64,000 nucleotides of DNA from Zantedeschia hybrid cultivar. Its lineage: Eukaryota > Streptophyta > Magnoliopsida > Alismatales > Araceae. Position 1 is the first letter of the stretch. Each line of letters begins with the position of its first letter. The position numbers and the translations under genes are program-made. The notes under the pieces were generated by a model. The model did not search any database and was not told the DNA's origin. It saw nothing but the letters and a program-made list of their open reading frames with translations. The DNA lies in contig JARZZO010000001.1 of the NCBI GenBank assembly GCA_030544215.1, positions 38,467,670-38,531,669 of the forward strand, written 5' to 3'. Positions 33,105 to 44,026 of this stretch are shown here, in pieces.

Positions 33105-35272
33105 AATTTCGTCCTCGAAATTGCAACTGCTCACACGATAATCACGGCTAACCAACATATGCCGGCAACACAGATCACAACAATCATTCTCACCAATCAC
33201 ACACACAGGGCTCCACATAACTAGCCTGCTATAAGTAACGAGGGCGAAATGCCTTTACTGCCTACTCGCATGGGAACTTACCAGAAAAGGTAAGGAACTG
33301 CTTCCCAGCATCTCAATCACGCGCCCCCAGGTCGCCTCGCTCCCGGAGCGATACTGTCAACACACTCAACCCAAGGATACAACTTTGTTTCGGAGGACCT
33401 GTCGCTAGTGATTCTCAAAACGCATTTAGACACACTGGAAAGGACAAGTCCTCAGCGACTTCAAGTCCTGAAGATTCCACCACCTGGGGCGGATCCAGAA
33501 CATTCCTCTGTAACGAAACACGAAACGCATCGTGTACTCCCGCATGATTGAACGGCAAGGCTGGCTGGCGATCTTCCCCAATTCAAGCAAAAACGGGAAG
33601 AGGCCCAGCACGGCGCGGACCCAGCTTACCTTGCTTCTCAAATCTCCTTACACCCATGGAGGGCGGGACTTGGAAAAACACGAAGTCCCCAATTTCAAAC
33701 TCAATCGGTCCCTCACCGATGATAGCACAACTCTGGCAACCTAAGCACACCGCTGTACCAACCCTGACCCTACTAACAGTCTCTAGCCGATCTCAGACTA
33801 GATCACAAGGGATCGACATAGCCATCTAAACAATGCCTCATAAGGCGCCCTGCCAATGCTAGAGTGGTAACTGCTATGGTACACAAAACCCCACTGTAAA
33901 CCAACGCTGCTCCCAAGAACCTCCTCAGTCTAGGCAACATGCCACGAGCAAAACCTTCAAAATCCGAATGGGCCTCTCAGACCGCCCATCAGTCTCGGGA
34001 TGATAGGCCGGGCTGAAGGCTAACCGCGTACTCAAAGTCTTCCCAAGACTCTTCCCACGATTAAGAAGTAAATCTCAAAGCCCGATCCGACATAATGGAT
34101 AAGGGCACATCGAGCAGAAAGAGATGATCCGACTCACAAACAACTCAGCCAACTTACCGACTGACCAGTCCTCCCTGATAGCCAGGAAGTGTGCTGACGT
34201 AGTCAGTTGCTCAATGGTAATCCAGATCACACTCCCTCCACCAGGGAATAAAACAATCCTAATACATGCCTCAAGTTGCAAGCTCCTGTCTCCACACCGG
34301 GATCGGCAAGGACTGCCACCACGCTACCGCTGCGCCACTCTGATATTCCACCCTAACCTGCCGACAATTAAGCATTCAATTACAAAATCAACTCTGTCCT
34401 CCTTCCTACTAGACCACTTTAACAATGATACGTCTTATTTGATCTGGGAAGCATCATTTATCTAGAACAGTGTGCCTTCAAAAGGGACACCTGCGCACGT
34501 CCTTCACGGTCAAATCACAAAGTCTACCTCTAACCTGACTGTACTACTGCTGGCCAACCTGGCTCCATCAGCCTCACGTGGAATCCAAAAAGAGAGATTC
34601 CACGGTCTGCTCAAATAACCCCCATACAACCAAAGCCTCTAGATCTATAGTACAAACACCACAGCTGCCAACTCTGAGTCATAGATGGATAGTTCTCCTT
34701 AAGCTTCTTCAACTGCCTATAGGCCACAATCTTACCAAGTTGCATCAGAAACGCACCCAAACCTCGATGTGATGTAACTGAATACCCCACAAATCCACCG
34801 GAACCTAATAGAAGTACCAACATTGGAGCCCAAGTGAGGCGAGTCTTCAACTTAATGAAACTCCGCTCACACTCCTCGGTCCACGTGAGACGAACTCCCC
34901 TACGAGTCAACCTCAACAAGGGGGGGTTGCTATCAAAGAAAACCCCTGGACCAACCATCGGTAAAATCCTGCTAATGCCCTCACCGATCACACTCTTACA
35001 CGGGGCTCCCCACACACAATTGGTCAAACAGCTCAATACCAAATTAAATATGTTCCATGATTCCACCAACATTGATAGACCAACATCATTATATAATAAC
35101 CCTACAAAGTACACATTACAATACCAAATCACTACCACAACCCAAAATGCATAAAGAGTGCCATAAGAGTTCACAACTACTACCTCATAAGACAAGATAA
35201 GAGTGTTCATCTATCCCCGCACCTCGGATCTCCATAGAAAGGGCACACAATACTACATAAGGTACCGGGCTC
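33105..35272 (-). pseudogene. K2 pol remnants
   Basis: Recognisable scraps only. At 34611-35210 on the minus strand the end of RT and RNase H can be read (GVRLTWTEECERSF, LKTRLTWAPMLVLL, AYRQLKKLKENYP). From about 34460 to 33650 there are frame-shifted pieces compatible with integrase. Near 33426-33641 there is a piece resembling the integrase C-terminus. Protease and the RT fingers and palm are missing: the gag end at 35273 is followed within about 250 bases by RT-thumb-like text, so a large deletion removed them. I cannot place a chromodomain. Confidence 0.65.
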
Positions 35273-36316
35273 CTACTGACCACTCGGCCCCTGACTTGCC
35301 TTATTCTTCTGGAGACAGTTCCTCGTGAGATGTCCCCTCCTGCCACAACCAAAATAGCTACCCGCGACCAATGGACATACCCGGTTGCCGTGATACCTAC
35401 CACAACGGGAACAATAATATGCCGCATCATGTCTCTTTCCTTGCTGCCTGCTAGCCTCAGTCTGCATCTGTTGGGCCGAACCGTCCTCATCTTCATCATG
35501 TGACGGCCCTTGGGACACGAACTCAAAGGAACTCGAACCACCTGACGAAAGGACCGTTGATTTGCTCTTGCCTTGCTGCTTCCCTCGTACCGATCGCTCC
35601 AACTCCTTTGCCATTTGCCGAAATTGAGTCTCTACCGCTGCCGCGCATCGAACCGCTGATGCCAGATCTCTACAACACTGAGGTGCCACTATTGTCCTTA
35701 AATCATATCGGAGTCCATCTACAAATCTCTCGGTTCTATATCTCTCCTGCTCAATTAAGTGTGGAACGAATCCTCCAAGAGCCACAAACTTCGCATGATA
35801 ATCTAGAACTGACATGTCATTCTGCACCAATTCCATAAATTCTCTTTCCTTGTCCTCCTGGACGAGCCTCGGAAAGTACTGTCTATTGAACTCTCTCACA
35901 AATACCTCCCAAGGGATCTCTCTCAAGGATCTATTTGTAAACATCCTTGTCTTGACGGTAACCCACCACTCGTATGCATTATCCTTCAACAAATAGGTTG
36001 CCAACAAGGTCTTATCATTCTCAGCACATTCAAGAACGTCAAACGCCTTCTCCACTTCCTTAATCCAACGAGCTGCCTGGTCTGGGACTGGTCGGCCTAT
36101 GAAAGAAGGGGTCTCCAACCGCAAAAACCGCTCTAATACCGTGAACTGGTCACCTCGGGAATTGGATCCCTCACTACCGTCTCCCTGCTGGTATCTACCC
36201 ATAGCTCCAATCATAGCCTCCACGAAACGATCCACATTATGCCCTTCTGCCCCCGAACTACCATCGTCTGCTCTCGTACCACGAGCCAACGAAACTCTCT
36301 TCCTCGGCGCCATCAC
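35273..36316 (-). CDS. gag: K2 Gag, full-length open frame
   Basis: 347 codons without a stop, starting MMAPRKR; the second Met matches the start of the K3 and K6 Gags, so either may be used. It has a variable N-terminus and a retrotransposon Gag core at about residues 60-235 (FIGRPVPDQAARWIKEVEKAF, LLKDNAYEWWVTVK, REFNRQYFPR, FVDGLRYDLR). An Asp/Glu/Ser-rich linker, a Cys/His stretch CSRCGRYHGNRVC and a final knuckle follow. The knuckle reads SYFGCGRRGHLTRNC: its first Cys is replaced by Tyr, whereas K3 keeps CFGCGRKGHLARNC. The frame is open although pol has decayed, as in gag-only elements that rely on others. Packaging activity is doubtful with the altered finger. Confidence 0.85.
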   Translation of the reverse strand: MMAPRKRVSLARGTRADDGSSGAEGHNVDRFVEAMIGAMGRYQQGDGSEGSNSRGDQFTVLERFLRLETPSFIGRPVPDQAARWIKEVEKAFDVLECAENDKTLLATYLLKDNAYEWWVTVKTRMFTNRSLREIPWEVFVREFNRQYFPRLVQEDKEREFMELVQNDMSVLDYHAKFVALGGFVPHLIEQERYRTERFVDGLRYDLRTIVAPQCCRDLASAVRCAAAVETQFRQMAKELERSVRGKQQGKSKSTVLSSGGSSSFEFVSQGPSHDEDEDGSAQQMQTEASRQQGKRHDAAYYCSRCGRYHGNRVCPLVAGSYFGCGRRGHLTRNCLQKNKASQGPSGQ

Positions 36317-36453
36317 TACCTCACGAACACAAAAATCAACACAAATACGTCAAAACCTATCACTCTACACCAGCAGCCATCGCCTGTACAGACTCGTACT
36401 TATTGTTGGACTACGATATCTAACCCAGTTTACCACTTACTCGACCAGACTGA

Positions 36454-36467
36454 GCTCTAATACCAAC
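36454..36467 (-). promoter_or_regulatory. Primer-binding site of K2
   Basis: GTTGGTATTAGAGC on the minus strand touches the 5' LTR. It has one mismatch to the standard initiator-Met site (ATTAG for ATCAG). Confidence 0.88.
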
Positions 36468-39006
36468 TGTAACGACCCGCCATCCTATGACCGGAGACCC
36501 GGTCACTAAATGGATGTCGGCCAATTAACTGTAGGTTCATACCCGGATCTTATACACACATCTAGAGGAGTAAGCGCTAAACAAGATTAAATATAACATT
36601 CATACGGACTACAAGGGGTACAGTGCGCAGGAAGTAAAATAATAATGTCCGTACATAGTCCAACAAAAATTACATGTCCAGCAAATTAATTAAATACAGG
36701 CAGAAATAAGGTACAACAACGTCGGGGCATACCCCGGAACCTAAGATAGCTTGCTGGTCCGCACACCAAGGAGAACGCCACGCGCCGTCACACGCCACAA
36801 TGACCACACCTGAAAACACAGGGAGTGAGCCACACCAGAATTGGGCTCAGTAGGGATCATCCGATCCCCTGCCTCCCACACACACACCAACAAGTGCAGT
36901 AACAAAGGTACAGGTAATAAGACAAGTAAAGCTGCAGCACACTACTCCTAAAATCTCAATATGAACCATATGCATTCGAAATGTAACATGCATATTTCTA
37001 AAATCATTCTATCAAGAAGCCTACAACTCACGTCTCGGCAAAACACGCCAACCACTCCTCCGGGAGTGGGAAACACACCAACCACACAGCCGTAAGTAGG
37101 AAACACCGTTCACACAACCGAAAGTGGGAAACACCGACCCGTTGAGACCAAACAGTAACCCCTCGGATAGCACGCTGGCTACTCCGGCCCAACTGGCTCA
37201 GGTGGTTACTCCTTCCCTCAGCAAGAGTGACTCTCCGAATGTACCACTCCGACACCGGTACTAGCTGACCTCGGGGTTCACCAGGTGACCCTCTCTCCCT
37301 AGGCGTCACCCCGCCCATGCCCCCACCGGCGCTGTGCTCACGCCCCCACCAGCACAGGGTGATAAAGCGCTACAATGTCACTCCAGGTCCACAGTAACAC
37401 AAAACCACCAAAACCCGGCACAGTACGATCCGGTCACGTGAAAAGCCCGTGATCGCACGGCACACAACGCAGTGCCATCCGGTCCCGAAGAATCCGAGTA
37501 CACTAAAGCATGCACTAACCGAATATCTAGCAGTATGAACACATTTTACTGGCATGAATTAGTGTTGTTCTGTCCTGAATCGCGTCGCCCAAGGTCGACG
37601 CCATTCAAGCTCCCTAAACTGGTTCATAAAACAATGGCCTACGGAAATCTGGCCTAAAAGGCGTCGACACTAGCGGTCGCCTTTTGAAAGGCATCGACAT
37701 CCTCCGACGCCATTCAGCTAAGAAATCCAGGAATTTCAGGAAAACATTACTTAGGGGATTTCTGCCTTAAAAGGCGTCATGGTTACCCGACGCCATTCAA
37801 ATCGCGTCGCCCACCCATGACGTCTTTTAGACCCAGAATCCCGAGCTGACGGACCCTCAGTTGGGGTGATTTCCTGCCTAAATGGCGTTATGATGGCCCG
37901 ACGTCCTTCTGAAAGGCGTCGTCCATCCATGACGTCATTTAGCGCCAGAAATCACTAACTCGTGAGGCCTCGAACATGGAGGTTTCTACCCTAAAAGGCG
38001 TCGTACTGCCCTGACGTCCTTCTGAAAGGCGTCGACCAGGCACGACGCCGTTTAGCGCCAGAAACCTGGTTCCCTGGTTCGAACCAAGGGTTTCTCCCTT
38101 AACCCCGAATACCTCGAAGAAGCCCCAAAACGGAAAGGGGGAGGAAGAGAGGTTGATCCACACAAACATGCTATAAAACCACATTCACGAACACTGCCAT
38201 ACCCACAAGAATACCCCCTAAACATGCTAAATCTAGCCCAAAATACATCATAATACGCCTAAGAAAACACGAGCAACACATACGAGGTTCGTCTCCCTAC
38301 CGGATACTTGAACTCTTCTTGGCTCCGTGTCGCCGAACCGCCGCACCGCAGACCGCCGCCGGTACCCTCGAGGACGCCGCCACTCCGCCGGGACGTCGGC
38401 CGCCGTCCGGAGAATGGAGCACCGCGAAGGAAGTGGTGGTGGCAGAGGTGAGAGGTAGGGAGGCGTTGGAGTGGTGTAAGAGGAAGAAGAGGAAAGGAAA
38501 AGGGAAGAGTGGGATCGGAGGAGGCGGAGAGGGAGAGGAGAGAGAGTGGAAGGGTGAGAATGAGGGAAAGAAAGGAGGGCTCGTGGGGTCAAAGAAGAAC
38601 TGCCTAAAACGCGTCGAGTGAGAAGGACGCCTATCAGATGACAGGACGGGCCGTACTGACAGCTGTCTGAAATGCGTCGACCACCACTGACGCCGTTCAG
38701 CTGACATGTCAGACACCGTATACTGACATCGCAGGGTGGCAGTCTGAATCGCGTCGTCCATCATGGACGCCGTTCAGACGACGAGACAGGGGCCGTACTC
38801 TCGCGGCCCGAAACCCGTCCACGTGGCGCCCACGTGGCACAACAACAAAACGTCTAAATGGCGTCCACCTATCAAGACGCCGTTTAAAAGGCGTCGTGTA
38901 GTGTAGACGTCATTCAGAAGAAACTCTCCAGACCCCTCAAGGTCCGACTCAGGGGATCCGGTCCGAAACCGACCCGAAAACTTAACCCGAAACCTCAGTC
39001 CTTACA
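36468..39006 (-). mobile_element. K2 5' LTR
   Basis: 2539 bp, TGTAAGGACTGAGG (right) to GGCGGGTCGTTACA (left). It is almost the same as 30589-33086 apart from scattered substitutions and the 41-bp segment. It has dyad clusters at 37575-38060 and 38605-38915 and a CT-rich, GC-rich middle. Confidence 0.95.
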
Positions 39007-39011
39007 TACAG

Positions 39012-39254
39012 TGTCTATGACCTGGGGTACTTCCCACTTCGAGGAAGTTGATCGACTTTATTTTATTTCCTTGTCTACCTCATCCAGACAGGATTGATTC
39101 CATTGATTTCTTTGAACTATCTTCATTGATGATTTTGAGAAAAATTTCAATCATTTGATGTTGAGAGCGTGTCTCATCACACCTTGGCATCACCTTTTCA
39201 GTACATTCCATTCCATTTCACTCCCTTGCAAAGACGATGCCAAGGTGAGGCAGC
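39012..39254 (+). other. T1 3' region, right part, with polypurine-like end
   Basis: This continues T1 after K2. It is AT-rich with no gene, and ends AAGGTGAGGCAGC directly before the 3' LTR, a weak polypurine tract. Confidence 0.65.
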
Positions 39255-40581
39255 TGTAGACACGCTAATTTTGACATCATTCCGAGTAAATTTCATATCA
39301 TATAATAATGCCTCAGAATGGTCTGATATTTAATCATTGATTAATTTTTATTGATCTTTTTAAGTATCGGGTTTAACAGACATGTTTAAGTTGATCAGTT
39401 AAATTGATTTTAACTCAAATTTCAGTTAAAATATAAAGAAGTCTAAAAGACGTATACCTATGTGGACGCCATTTAGAGTTTATTCTTATTTTAACATTTA
39501 AATTTGAATTTTAATCAGTTGATTAATTAGCTAAAAGGCATCTGTAAGACACGACGCAATTTAGGTTTCCTAAGTTATTTCTACTTCTCTTCCGGATGTT
39601 TATCCTTATCTTAATTAGTGTAAACGGCGTCTTCCATGGGCAACGCGTTTTAGCTAATACAGATAAAGATAAGTTTTCCCGGATGTTTATCTTTATCCTA
39701 ATCAATCTGAAAGGCGTCTTTCATCGTCGACGCGTTTTAGATAATTACAGATAAAGATGAATTAATCTGTATTTATCTGTTGGTTAAGATAGATAAATCC
39801 CAAATTTCTCCATGTAAATCCGCGGACGCAGAAGAAGTCTATAAATACCTTGCATCTTGAATGGGTGAAAAAAAAGAAGTTAGAATCAGAGTTGGAATTA
39901 GAGTTAAGGCGATATCGAATTGAAGATCGAAGCAACGACGTCCAAACGCCGAAGTGCTGCTGTTTCCAGAAGTCTTCATCCAATCTTCATCCAATCAAGA
40001 TCAAGACTTTCCATTCTTCACCAACCGGCATAAGTTTTTCAATTCATTTCTGCATTTTCACTTCATTAATTCTACATTCTTCATCACATCACTCCATGCA
40101 ACACACACTACACTAGCATCATTTCCAAAACCAATTTAAAGGGGTTTCAAACACCATCCCAACAAGTGAGTTCTATACTTAGTTGCATGTTTAAAACTCT
40201 AATTAGAATGGATACTACTTTTGCCTAAATTCTCATCATTTCTTTATTCTTCTTTCTATTTCTTGCAAGCTGCAAAGGAGAATCAAAAGGGGAGGAAATC
40301 AACAAGCAAATCACAGAGAACTCTGGACGATCCTCAACAACAATCAAAGCAAGAACAAAGACAAGAAAAGGCTCTCTTTCTTCAGTCGACTGAAGGAGGG
40401 GAACCAAGAGCTCGACATCTCCCGCGTTCAAACAGGTAGGCGATCAAACTCTTTCTTTTGAAACTTTTAAGTCAATAGTTTCTGGCGATCACTTCACTTA
40501 GTTTCATTTTAATAGGTTTATTTTGCACTTAAACAACATAGATTTTTCATGATAACCACACACTTATTTTAAGCACTCACA
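39255..40581 (+). mobile_element. T1 3' LTR
   Basis: 1327 bp. It is the partner of 12496-13835, with a few percent scattered differences by eye and one 12-bp tandem unit fewer. It keeps the four dyads (39440-39745) and the TATA box (39840-39847). It is followed by the CATGG duplication. Confidence 0.93.
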
Positions 40582-41126
40582 CATGGGTTATCAATAAGTC
40601 AAGCGATCGGGTTCAGGAAAATGCCTTCGAAGGTAATTGTGTGTTCAATACGGGATCATCCGCTCTAGATAGTTTGAGAGCGAATGTACCAGAAATGGTG
40701 CGCTTAAAGTCCTTGGCCAGGGCAGACTCTATATTCGATAAGGAGTTATCAGATTCAGATCAGCGGCATCTTATTCAAGTGAATCGACCGAATAGGGTTT
40801 AACACTGAACCATACCATAGGTCGATTCGGAAATATTGCAAAGATGAAGGATTATATCCGCGCGCTAACCGATAACGGAAAGGTTCCAATAGAGGGTTGC
40901 GATAACCCCAGTGTCATCCAGGATCACGCAATGTTGCTTGGCATCCAACATGATCGGAAGTCCGTCCGAATTTATTGTGTGGATCAGTATTTGGGCCCAG
41001 AGGGTCACACGCAAATGGTTTTCAAGTCGATGGATAATCCGACAGGATTTCGGATAAGTCTGGGTTTTTACGAAAAACCGTAAACAGACTTATTATATAA
41101 GAACGGACGCTACATCGGGGGCCAGC
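40582..41126 (+). mobile_element. Copia-B 3' LTR, segment 2
   Basis: It resumes with CATGG and matches 58830-59360 of the Copia-C LTR (for example AAGGTAATTGTGTGTTCAAT versus AAGGTGATTGTGTGTTCAAT). It stops at CCAGC (41122-41126), where the solo LTR inserted. Confidence 0.88.
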
Positions 41127-42711
41127 TGTTAGGATCTGGGCGGGGCGCGAAGAACATAGCGGAAACGACGAATAAAATAATCCCGCCCGATGCCCGTTGA
41201 TCCGATCAGGAACGAAAAACGCAAACTGAAAAACAGGTCGAAATCTGATTACCGTGTGTGGAGTCGAATCCGCTTCCGTCTCGGTTCCGTCGAGGCGATG
41301 CCGCGAGCCGTACAAGCGTCCGGCCTCTAGCGGTATCCATACGATCCTCCGCGGTGGTTTGTCCTCGCTCCCTCGTCTATATCAGCTCGCTCGCTAAAGA
41401 TCTGTCGCCGCAACGATTGCCGAAAACCCGCCGACGGGAATTCTCGACTTTCGGGAATCACGCGCGGCGGAGACGGAGACAATCCCAGCACCTCGAATAG
41501 GGCGCCCAGAGGAGGAGAGAGAAAGGAGGGGATGACGGCCAGCATGGGGAAATCCTGGAGCTTGACCTAGGGTTTCTCAACAGCGCGTATATATATTAAG
41601 TTGGCGTGACTTTTCACAAAAGTCCCCGAGTTAATATAAATCCCACTTATGTACCACCGACTGAGAATCTTATTGCGTGTGACCCTCTAGGCCCATTTAC
41701 CAGTCCGATTTTCAGCCCGTTAAGTCCAATAACTAGTTAGTGACTTATTGTAATTAATTAATATCTAGATATTAACTAATTACTTAACCGAATTAACATC
41801 GCATATAAATTCGGTCGGACTTCTAATCAAGTTAGGTGCCAAGCAACAGCGCATGATCCCAGAAGGCAATGGGGTTCAGCAACCCACTCATGGAACCTGT
41901 CCGTCCTCAGTTACCGCGTGGCTATAATCCTTCGTTCGCACAATGCTCTCGAGTTAACCTAGGGTATGTTCAACTGTCAAACCCTAGATGGTCAACTCAC
42001 TTGAATCAGACTCCGCTGTACAATATCAGAAAACCTCTTTTCTGATATTGTTTCTGCTCTGGCCAGAGACTCCTGTAGATCTATTCTAGAGCATTCTCTC
42101 TCCAGTTACCTAAGAGCGAACGATCCTTTATTGAACATACAATCACCTTCGAAGGTCTTCCGCTGGACCCGATCCTTGAGTATTAGAGATCCCGTAGATA
42201 GGAATTCGTAGGTTAAGGTCAAAGTCCAAAAGTCCACCGACAAGGTGTCTTTGGTGTCTCAAGTCCAAAGATCAACCACGCCACTGTGACGATGAATCAA
42301 ACCGATTGACAGTCAGGTAAATTACCATTCGGCAATTCATGTCGGATAAGTTCAATGAACTCATTCCCCAATGAGCACCAACAGGTTTACCATTGTGTCT
42401 CTACACTAGTAACTAACGAGATCAGTCACCCTCATCATATGAGCTGGAATAACCTATACTAGTCTAACCGTATGTTTGATGTCCTTCTCAAACATCCTAC
42501 GACTAGGAACAATTGAGAATATGTGTTTATAAGTCATTAGTCTCATTATTATGATCTCATCATAATCTGATGACTATTGCACATATTCATGGACTTTATT
42601 ATGTGCAATTATAAATATGTCAATCTACATAATGAATTTAATGCCATTTATTAGTGAACCAGATTGAAATAGGTGCCTTATGATTGGCTTAGAGGACACC
42701 TATATCCATCA
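41127..42711 (-). mobile_element. Solo Copia LTR
   Basis: 1585 bp, TGATGGATATAGG (right) to CCTAACA (left), flanked by a perfect duplication CCAGC (41122-41126 and 42712-42716). It has no internal region. It is the same subtype as the Copia-C LTR (1586 bp), in the opposite orientation. It arose by recombination between the two LTRs of a full element. A TATA-like run lies near 41588-41596. Confidence 0.93.
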
Positions 42712-43139
42712 CCAGCAACCCTAACCTAGCCGTCGTTCCACCTCTATCCTCTCTTCCAGACGCACGAGACAAGGCCGACCCTCTGGAGGCTCCGCTTCGA
42801 TTCCCGACTGCTCTGCCTTCCATCCGACGGGAGATTCTGAATCCGCATGTCGCGGCAGATTACGCGAAGCCATACGGGATCCACGAACGTCGAATCGAGC
42901 GAGGAAGCGAGGATGATCCATCGTGAGGAGAACCGCGTGGATACCACTAGAGGTCGGGCATCTGCGCGACTTGCAGCATCGCTCCGACGGAACCGGAAAA
43001 CAAACGCGGGTTCGAATCCGCACAAGGTAAATTCGATTTACTTCGGTATTATTTTAATCGTTCGAAACGAGATGGATCCGATCCTGAAAAATTTATTCCG
43101 CTACGTTTTCTGTCGAATCTCGACACAGCGAACCCAACA
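42712..43139 (+). mobile_element. Copia-B 3' LTR, segment 3 (end)
   Basis: Starts with the CCAGC copy and matches the U5-like end of the Copia-C LTR (GGTTCGAATCCGC). It ends CGAACCCAACA at 43139. The three segments add up to about 1.49 kb, near the 1.59 kb of intact relatives. The right flank is TCCCT. Confidence 0.85.
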
Positions 43140-43407
43140 TCCCTTCCAAGGCATGTGATAAGTCTAACTGATATGCTGCATCTCCAACCTTCTGTAAGAT
43201 TTCAAATGTAGCAATATAGCGGGGTGCCAGCTTGCTTCGCTTTCTGAATCTGATAACTCCTTTTGATGGAGAAACTTTCAGAAAAATATGATCCCCAACT
43301 TCGAAAGAGACATCCTTTCTTCTCTGATCAGTGTAACTTTTTTGTTGATTTTGTGCAGCTATCAACCTTTGATGGATAAGTTGAATGTTCTTTGTATTGG
43401 CCTGTAT
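43140..43407 (-). pseudogene. Fragment of an older chromovirus-like integrase
   Basis: On the minus strand the frame reads IQLIHQRLIAAQNQQKSY and then FEVGDHIFLKVSPSKGV, KLAPRYIATFEIL, DAAYQLDLSHAL. This is the C-terminal end of a Tekay/Del-type Gypsy integrase, just before the expected chromodomain. It is cut on the left by the Copia-B end and on the right by the K3 LTR, so it is the oldest layer visible. Confidence 0.85.
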
Positions 43408-44026
43408 TGTAACGACCCGCCATCCTATGACCGGAGACCCGATCACTAAATGGATGTCGGCCCATTAACTGCGGGTTCACACCCGGATCTCACACAACAC
43501 ATCTGGAGGAGGAAGCGCTAAACAAGGCTAAATATAACAATCACACGGACTACAAAGATATAACAAGTGCGCAGGAAGGAAGATAACAATGTCCGTATAC
43601 AGTCCAACAATAATTACATGGTCCAACAAATTAAATAAGTACAGGCAGAAGTAAAGTACAACAACATCGGGGCATACCTCGGAACTGAGACAGCTGCTGG
43701 TCCGCACATAAAGAAGACACCACACGCCGCCACATGCCACGAGGTCCACACCTGAAACCGCAGGGAGTGAGCCACACCAGAAATGGGCTCAGTAGGGATC
43801 ATCCGATCCCCTGCCTCCCACTCACACACCCACAAGTGCAACAATACGGATATATGGCAGTTAAGTAAAGCAGTAAACATGGCATCCAAACCTGATATGA
43901 AACATACGCATAAGCAGTGTAGCAGGAACAGTTCTAAGTAACCCGAAGAATCCAACACAAAGTCACGTCTCACAGCTAAAGTCCACAAAGCGACCGAACC
44001 ACACTGTCGATCGAAGTCAAACGTCG
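43408..44026 (-). mobile_element. K3 3' LTR, first segment
   Basis: Subtype 2 LTR beginning TGTAACGACCCGCC. It is interrupted at CGTCG (44022-44026) by a solo LTR of the same family and resumes at 46733. Confidence 0.9.

Larger units (their letters stand above)
30589..39006 (-). mobile_element. K2: chromovirus-like element with decayed pol
   Basis: The LTRs are 30589-33086 (3') and 36468-39006 (5'). A perfect duplication TACAG flanks it (30584-30588 and 39007-39011). The internal region is only about 3.4 kb: a long gag, then remnants of RT thumb, RNase H and integrase. The primer site (GTTGGTATTAGAGC, 36454-36467) and a polypurine tract (33087-33104) confirm the minus orientation. It inserted in the T1 3' region. 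Confidence 0.95.
12496..40581 (+). mobile_element. T1: large Tat/Ogre-like Gypsy element (split by K2)
   Basis: It has LTRs at 12496-13835 and 39255-40581 and a perfect target duplication CATGG (12491-12495 and 40582-40586). Without K2 it is about 19.7 kb. Layout: LTR, ~1 kb leader, gag, protease and G-patch, RT-RNase H, a second archaeal-type RNase H, integrase, non-coding DNA with a tandem repeat, two antisense genes, a long 3' region, and 3' LTR. The G-patch, the extra RNase H and the size are hallmarks of the Tat lineage (Ogre, Retand and relatives). Antisense accessory frames after integrase are also known in that lineage. The two LTRs differ at scattered positions, so the insertion is not very recent. 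Confidence 0.9.

Noticed and set aside
33426..34465. Plus-strand frames in the K2 interior
   Set aside because: They are opposite to the decayed pol; no known domain on that strand.
43007..43026. tRNA-like GGGTTCGAATCCGC (B-box) in the Copia-B LTR end
   Set aside because: No acceptor stem, anticodon arm or A-box around it; a similar block at 59737 in the Copia-C LTR shows that it is LTR sequence.
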